A stretch of DNA of 64,000 nt from Nocardioides sp. CER19 (lineage in GTDB: Bacteria; Actinomycetota; Actinomycetes; Propionibacteriales; Nocardioidaceae). The position numbers and the translations under genes were made by a program. The DNA lies in contig NZ_JARVWS010000004.1 of the NCBI RefSeq assembly GCF_029846275.1, forward strand, positions 496,001 to 560,000, given 5' to 3'. Every line of letters starts with the position of its first letter. Position 1 is the stretch's first letter. The notes under the pieces were generated by a model that did not search any database, was not told the origin of the DNA, and saw only the letters and a list, made by a program, of their open reading frames with translations. Shown piece after piece: positions 59,824 to 64,000 of this stretch.

Positions 59824-60537
59824 TCAGCCTGCGCTGACCAGGGTGCCAATCTTCTCACCCTGCACGACGCGCAGGATGTTGCCCTCGGGCTCCATGCCGA
59901 ACACCACCATCGGCAGCTTGTTCTCGCCGCAGAGCGCGAACGCCGTCTGGTCCATGATCCGCAGGCCCTGGGCGATGGCCTCGCCGTAGGTCAGCTCGTC
60001 GTACTTGACGGCGGTCGGGTCCTTCTTCGGGTCCGCGGAGTAGACCCCGTCGACGCCGTTCTTGGCGACCAGGACGACGTCGCACTTGCTCTCCAGCGCG
60101 CGCTGCACGGCGACCGTGTCGGTCGAGAAGAACGGCAGCCCCATGCCGGCACCGAAGATGACGACACGACCCTTCTCGAGGTGCCGGATCGCGCGCCGCG
60201 GGATGTAGGGCTCGGCGACCTGGCCCATCGTGATGGCGGTCTGGACGCGGGTGTCGACGCCCATCTTCTCGAGGAAGTCCTGGAGCGCCAGGCAGTTCAT
60301 GACGATGCCGAGCATGCCCATGTAGTCAGCGCGGGCGCGGTCCATGCCGCGGTTCTGCAGCTCCGCGCCTCGGAAGAAGTTGCCGCCCCCGGTGACGACG
60401 GCGACCTGCACGCCCGCTTGGACGACGGCCGCGATCTCCTTCGCGACGCCCTGGACGACATCGGGGTCGACCCCGACCTTGCCGCCGCCGAAGACCTCGC
60501 CCGAGAGCTTGAGGAGAACCCGCTTGTACCCCGTCAC
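59824..60537 (-). CDS. pyrH: UMP kinase
   Basis: 237 residues with a GTG start (GAAAGG upstream). Amino-acid-kinase fold: RVLLKLSGEVFGG, VVTGGGNFFRGAELQNRG, RRAIRHLEKGRVVIFGAGMG and DGVYSADPKKDPTAVKYDEL. It phosphorylates UMP to UDP. A long hairpin separates it from tsf upstream. Confidence 0.97.
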   Translation of the reverse strand: MTGYKRVLLKLSGEVFGGGKVGVDPDVVQGVAKEIAAVVQAGVQVAVVTGGGNFFRGAELQNRGMDRARADYMGMLGIVMNCLALQDFLEKMGVDTRVQTAITMGQVAEPYIPRRAIRHLEKGRVVIFGAGMGLPFFSTDTVAVQRALESKCDVVLVAKNGVDGVYSADPKKDPTAVKYDELTYGEAIAQGLRIMDQTAFALCGENKLPMVVFGMEPEGNILRVVQGEKIGTLVSAG

Positions 60538-60575
60538 GCGGTGACCTTTCCGTGGTGGAACCGTTGCTGGACGCG

Positions 60576-60627
60576 CGAGGAGGCCGGCCCGATGAACAGT
60601 TGCTGTGTCATCGGGCCGGCCTCCTCG
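60576..60627 (-). terminator. Perfect 20-bp hairpin between tsf and pyrH
   Basis: 60576-60595 is fully complementary to 60608-60627, and the 12-nt loop contains a further ACAG/CTGT pairing. No T-tract follows on the minus strand. It could end rpsB-tsf transcripts or set pyrH-frr-cdsA expression lower. Confidence 0.75.
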
Positions 60628-60662
60628 TCGTACGTCTGGTGAAACCTATCTGATCGCGAGGA

Positions 60663-61472
60663 TCAGGCACCGACCTCGAACCGGGCGAACCGGGTCACGG
60701 TGGTGTTGGCGGCGTCGAGCACCTGCTTGACAGACTTCTTGGCCTCGAAGACCGACTCCTGGTCGAGGAGCACGATCTCCTTGAAGAAGGCGCCGATGCG
60801 ACCCTCGACGATCTTGGCGACGGCAGCCTCCGGCTTGCCCTCCTCCAGCGTCTTCTTGGTCAGGACGTCCTTCTCGGCCGCGACGACGTCGGCCGGGACC
60901 TCGTCGCTGGTGAGGAACTGCGCCTTGAGAGCCGCAGCCTGCTGAGCAGCCTGCTTCGCCGCGGCCTCGTCGCCCTCGAACTCGACGAGCACGCCGAGGG
61001 TCGGGGGCAGGTCGGACGCCTTCTTGTGCAGGTAGACGGTCGTGTTGCCGTCGAAGTAGGCGACCTCGCCGAGCTCGATCTTCTCGCCGATGGTGCGGGC
61101 GAGCTCCTCGACGGTCTCGCCGACCGTCTTGTCGCCGAGCGAGACGGCCTTGAGGGCCTCCGCGTCGCCGACCTTGCTGGCGTTCGCGGCGTCCGCGATC
61201 GCCTGGGCGGCGTTGATGAACGCGTCGTTCTTGGCGACGAAGTCCGTCTCGGCCTTCAGGCTGATCAGCGCGTTGCCCGAGGCGGCGACGAGACCGGCGG
61301 ACGCCTCACGCTCGGCGGCGCGGGCGGCGGCCTTGGCCGTACCCTTGACGCGGAGGATCTCGACGGCCTTGTCGAAGTCGCCGTCCGCCTCGTCGAGCGC
61401 CTTCTTGCAGTCCATCATGCCGGCCTGCGTCAGCTCACGGAGCTTCTTGACGTCGGCTGCGGTGTAAGCCAT
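60663..61472 (-). CDS. tsf: Elongation factor Ts
   Basis: 269 residues. The N-terminal UBA-like module and TDFVxxN motif are clear (KKLRELTQAGMMDCKKALDE; KAETDFVAKNDAFI). It exchanges GDP for GTP on EF-Tu. AGAGGAAG precedes the ATG. It is co-transcribed with rpsB (39-bp gap). Confidence 0.97.
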   Translation of the reverse strand: MAYTAADVKKLRELTQAGMMDCKKALDEADGDFDKAVEILRVKGTAKAAARAAEREASAGLVAASGNALISLKAETDFVAKNDAFINAAQAIADAANASKVGDAEALKAVSLGDKTVGETVEELARTIGEKIELGEVAYFDGNTTVYLHKKASDLPPTLGVLVEFEGDEAAAKQAAQQAAALKAQFLTSDEVPADVVAAEKDVLTKKTLEEGKPEAAVAKIVEGRIGAFFKEIVLLDQESVFEAKKSVKQVLDAANTTVTRFARFEVGA

Positions 61473-61511
61473 GTGTCTTCCTCTTGAAGTACGTCGGTGT
61501 GCGGGAGTGGG

Positions 61512-62495
61512 TCAGGCCTCGGCCGGAGCCTCGGTGCTGGCCTCGGCCGGAGCCTCGGTGCTGGCCTCGGTGGCCTCGGTGGCCTCGGTGTCAGCCTCGG
61601 CGGCCGGAGCCTCGGTGCTGGCCTCGGTGCTGGCCTCGGTGCTGGTCGCCTCGGCGGCCGGAGCCTCGGTGCTGGCCTCGGTGCTGGCCTCGGTGCTGGT
61701 CGCCTCGGCGGCCGGAGCCTCGGCGCCCTCGGCGCCCCCGAGGAGCTCGCGCTCCCACTCGGCCAGCGGCTCAGCCTGCTCGCTGCCCTCGGCGGCCTTG
61801 CCACCGGAGCGGGCGATGAGGCCCTCGGCCACGGCGTCGGCGACCACGCGGGTCAGCAGGCCGACGGCGCGGATGGCGTCGTCGTTGCCCGGGATCGGGA
61901 AGTCGACCTCGTCGGGGTCGCAGTTGGTGTCCAGGATGCCGATGACCGGGATCCTGAGCTTACGAGCCTCCTCGACGGCGAGGTGCTCCTTCTTCGTGTC
62001 GACGATCCAGACGGCGCTGGGCGTGCGACCGAGGTCGCGCAGACCACCGAGGGTCTTCTCCAGCTTGTCCTTCTCGCGCTTCATCTGGAGGAGCTCCTTC
62101 TTCGTGCGGCCGGAACCGGCCACGTCGTCGAAGTTGACCTCCTCGAGCTCCTTGAGGCGGTTGATCCGCTGGTGCACCGTCGAGAAGTTGGTGAGCATGC
62201 CGCCGAGCCAGCGCTGGTTGACGAAGGGCATGCCGACGCGGGTCGCCTGCTCCTGGATCGCCTCCTGCGCCTGCTTCTTGGTACCGACGAACAGGATGAC
62301 GCCGCCCTTGGCGACGGTCTCCTTGATGAAGGCGTAGGAGCGGTCGATGTAGGCCAGCGACTGCTGCAGGTCGATGATGTAGATGCCGTTGCGCTCGGTC
62401 ATGATGAAGCGCTTCATCTTCGGGTTCCAGCGACGGGTCTGGTGTCCGAAGTGGACGCCGCTCTCGAGGAGCTGGCGCATGGTCACGACTGCCAT
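61512..62495 (-). CDS. rpsB: 30S ribosomal protein S2 with repetitive acidic C-terminal tail
   Basis: 327 residues. The S2 core (residues 1-about 235) starts AVVTMRQLLESGVHFGHQTR and contains FVGTKKQAQEAI and LDTNCDPDEVDFPIPGNDDA. The last 85 or so residues are an extension of Ala/Glu/Ser/Thr repeats (EAPAAEATSTEASTEASTEA, repeated), encoded by near-identical DNA repeats at about 61513-61720. Extended acidic tails on S2 occur in actinobacteria, but this one is notably repetitive. AAGGAG precedes the ATG. Confidence 0.96.
   Translation of the reverse strand: MAVVTMRQLLESGVHFGHQTRRWNPKMKRFIMTERNGIYIIDLQQSLAYIDRSYAFIKETVAKGGVILFVGTKKQAQEAIQEQATRVGMPFVNQRWLGGMLTNFSTVHQRINRLKELEEVNFDDVAGSGRTKKELLQMKREKDKLEKTLGGLRDLGRTPSAVWIVDTKKEHLAVEEARKLRIPVIGILDTNCDPDEVDFPIPGNDDAIRAVGLLTRVVADAVAEGLIARSGGKAAEGSEQAEPLAEWERELLGGAEGAEAPAAEATSTEASTEASTEAPAAEATSTEASTEASTEAPAAEADTEATEATEASTEAPAEASTEAPAEA
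61513..61720. repeat. Tandem DNA repeats encoding the S2 tail
   Basis: Runs of GCCTCGGTGCTGGCC and GCCTCGGCGGCCGGA blocks recur, including two near-identical copies of about 60 bp (61598-61657 and 61658-61717). These are prone to copy-number change. Confidence 0.7.
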
Positions 62496-62888
62496 GATGG
62501 TTCTCTCCTTGTGGTGGGGCCGCGCTCCGTCGCACCCGTCCTTGCGTCTGTCGAGGACGGGCCGGAGGCGGCTCCGGTCGGTTTTCAGTTGCTGCCCGGT
62601 TCGTGTTCAGCCGGGCCCTGACGTCCACGCGCACCCCGACCCGATCGCTCGGGACTGAGGGACGCGCCCACGGGCGGTCGGCGCTCAGGAGTCGAGTGCC
62701 GTCGCGGTCTGTGGACGTGCGAAGTCAACCCATACGGGTTGCACGGTCAAGACTAGTCGGCTCACCCCTGCGGGGCGAATCTGCGCAGTGGGCCGGTTGT
62801 CGTCCACAAGCGGCCGGCGCGCGGTGGTTCTCCCCAGGTCGTACGGCGACCGATGCGGCCCGGCCCGCAGCCCGGGCATCGTCGGCGC
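62496..62888. other. 393-bp divergent intergenic region, rpsB leader
   Basis: No gene is supported. On the minus strand a TAGTCT hexamer (62755-62750) with TTCGCC 18 nt upstream is a possible rpsB promoter giving a leader of about 240 nt. Just after it is the palindrome AACCC-ATAC-GGGTT (62727-62740). The leader could hold an autoregulatory S2 site, but no fold was identified with confidence. Confidence 0.4.
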
Positions 62889-63524
62889 ATGAGGTCGTCC
62901 ACCGCCGCCCCGACCCGGCTCCCCGGCTGGCAACTCGTCGTCGTCCTGCTGGTCGGTTCCCTGATGCTCGGCCCATCCCCGGCCAGCGCCACCGGGGAGT
63001 CGGATCCGGTCGGCGTGTGGCCCCTCTCCCCCGTTCCCGACGTGGTCCAGCGGTTCGACCCGCCCTCCGCCCCCTGGGGGCCGGGTCACCGAGGCGTGGA
63101 CCTGCTGGGCCACGTCGGCCAGACCGTGCTCGCCGCGCTGCCCGGCCGCGTGACCTTCGCCGGCGCGCTGGCAGGGCGCGGCGTCGTCGTGGTCGACCAC
63201 GGCCCGACGCGGACCACCTACGAGCCGGTCAGCGCCTCCGTCGGTGTCGGCGACCTCGTCGCGGCCGGTGCCCCGCTCGGCACCCTCACCTCGGTGCAGT
63301 CGCACTGCCTCCCGTCGGCCTGCCTGCACTGGGGGTGGATCCGCAACGTCGACGACGTCTACCTGGACCCACTGCGACTGGTCGGCGCGACGCCGGTCCG
63401 ACTGCTGCCCCTCTGGCGCGACCGGCCCGCCGACGAGGGAGCGCGGTCGGCCGGACGCGCCCTCTCGCCGTACGCCGGGCCGCGGCCCCCGCTCCAGCTG
63501 CTGCGGTTCCCGCGAGGGCTGTAG
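62889..63524 (+). CDS. Secreted M23-family peptidase
   Basis: 211 residues from the ATG at 62889. A signal peptide or anchor (about 1-42) precedes the lysostaphin-type domain: GPGHRGVDLLG (zinc His and Asp), GRVTFAGALAGRGVVVVDHG, and CLHWGWI, the counterpart of the HxH motif. Two Cys (SHCLPSACLH) likely form a disulfide. Such proteins cut peptidoglycan cross-links or act as amidase activators. The neighbour of rpsB in many actinobacteria. Confidence 0.87.
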   Translation: MRSSTAAPTRLPGWQLVVVLLVGSLMLGPSPASATGESDPVGVWPLSPVPDVVQRFDPPSAPWGPGHRGVDLLGHVGQTVLAALPGRVTFAGALAGRGVVVVDHGPTRTTYEPVSASVGVGDLVAAGAPLGTLTSVQSHCLPSACLHWGWIRNVDDVYLDPLRLVGATPVRLLPLWRDRPADEGARSAGRALSPYAGPRPPLQLLRFPRGL

Positions 63525-63590
63525 CGCTGCGCCGCGCGTCGGACGTCCTGCGTCCGGGCCGCACGGGCGGCCACCGCGTCGGACGTCGGC

Positions 63591-64000
63591 TCAGGCCCGG
63601 GGGTGCGCCTGCTGGTAGGCGCGGCGCAGGCGGTCGGTGCTCACGTGTGTGTAGAGCTGGGTGGTCGCCAGGGAGGCGTGCCCGAGGAGCTCCTGCACGG
63701 AGCGCAGGTCGGCGCCGCCCTCGAGCAGGTGGGTCGCGGCGGTGTGCCGCAGCCCGTGGGGGCCGATGTCGGGGGCACCCGGGACGTCAGCGATGCGACG
63801 GTGCACGAGGGTGCGGACGGCCCGCTGGTCGATGCGGCGCCCACGTGCACCCAGGAAGAGCGCGGCGCCGGCGCCGTCCGCGACGAGAGCGGGTCGGCCG
63901 CGGACGAGCCAGGCGTCGAGCGCACGGGCAGCAGGGCCGCCGTAGGGCACCGTGCGCTCCTTGCGCCCCTTGCCGAAGACACGGAGCACGTGGCGGTCGC
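63591..64000 (-). CDS. xerC: Tyrosine recombinase XerC, 3' part
   Basis: The frame is open at the window end, so only the C-terminal catalytic domain (about 136 residues) is present. Catalytic residues of the tyrosine recombinases are visible: the Arg-adjacent FGKGRKERTVP segment with Lys, HGLRHTAATHLLEGG (His-x-x-Arg), LLGHASLATTQLYTHVS with the nucleophilic Tyr. It resolves chromosome dimers at dif with XerD. Position next to the M23 gene and rpsB supports XerC rather than a phage integrase. Confidence 0.88.
   Translation of the reverse strand, partial: DRHVLRVFGKGRKERTVPYGGPAARALDAWLVRGRPALVADGAGAALFLGARGRRIDQRAVRTLVHRRIADVPGAPDIGPHGLRHTAATHLLEGGADLRSVQELLGHASLATTQLYTHVSTDRLRRAYQQAHPRA

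Noticed and set aside
63591..64000. Phage or element integrase
   Set aside because: The tyrosine recombinase sits in the conserved xerC-M23-rpsB neighbourhood and ends like XerC; no attachment site or phage genes are near.

Overview
The window is a contiguous piece of a high-GC actinobacterial chromosome. Codon use is strongly G/C-ending, GTG and TTG starts are common, and the gene order is an actinobacterial housekeeping backbone. Family resemblance, from memory, suggests Nocardioidaceae (Nocardioides-like); nothing in the window settles the genus.

The backbone lies almost entirely on the minus strand. From right to left it runs xerC (partial), [M23 peptidase on plus], rpsB, tsf, pyrH, frr, cdsA, then rlmN, then dxr, site-2 protease, ispG, GNAT, GPP34, DoxX-like, proS, CoA-transferase, HAD, [lipoprotein and DUF4439 pair on plus], rimP, nusA, then ylxR, infB, rbfA, truB, ribF. 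These genes make or modify ribosomes, start translation, load proline, make isoprenoid precursors (dxr, ispG), CDP-diacylglycerol (cdsA) and FAD (ribF). Accessory genes have been placed between backbone blocks: a GH16-like gene and an alpha/beta hydrolase between nusA and ylxR, a phosphatase island between cdsA and rlmN, and about 27 kb between rlmN and dxr.

The 27-kb accessory block contains, left to right: an alpha/beta hydrolase and a secreted metalloprotease; a putrescine/GABA catabolic locus (gabT, a second class III aminotransferase, two FAD amine oxidases, a PotABCD-type ABC importer, an Lrp regulator) interrupted by a secreted RTX-repeat protein; a RIO-type kinase with a possible leader peptide; a LOG-family protein; a GT4 glycosyltransferase; a NarL-type two-component system; a low-complexity exported protein; and a compact pterin/pyrimidine-plus-glycolipid cluster (43664-50867). 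That cluster combines GTP cyclohydrolase II, a RibD-type reductase, a 6-pyruvoyl-tetrahydropterin-synthase homologue that has lost its catalytic residues, a zinc-less MDR dehydrogenase, a glycosyltransferase, a flippase-like membrane protein, and, divergently, a CDP-alcohol phosphatidyltransferase fused to an LtaS/sulfatase-like domain. It is the best candidate here for an undescribed system.

The phosphatase island (52080-57825) carries an alkaline phosphatase, a purple-acid-phosphatase-like enzyme and a HupE/UreJ-like membrane protein. Two of them are preceded by 11-nt direct repeats that look like actinobacterial PhoP boxes. Non-coding features include a two-armed array of 22-bp units (26570-26860), several long perfect hairpins, a decayed homocysteine S-methyltransferase (19097-19467), and a recurring TANNNT hexamer 6-8 nt before start codons, which predicts many leaderless mRNAs. 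No tRNA, rRNA, CRISPR array or insertion sequence was recognised.
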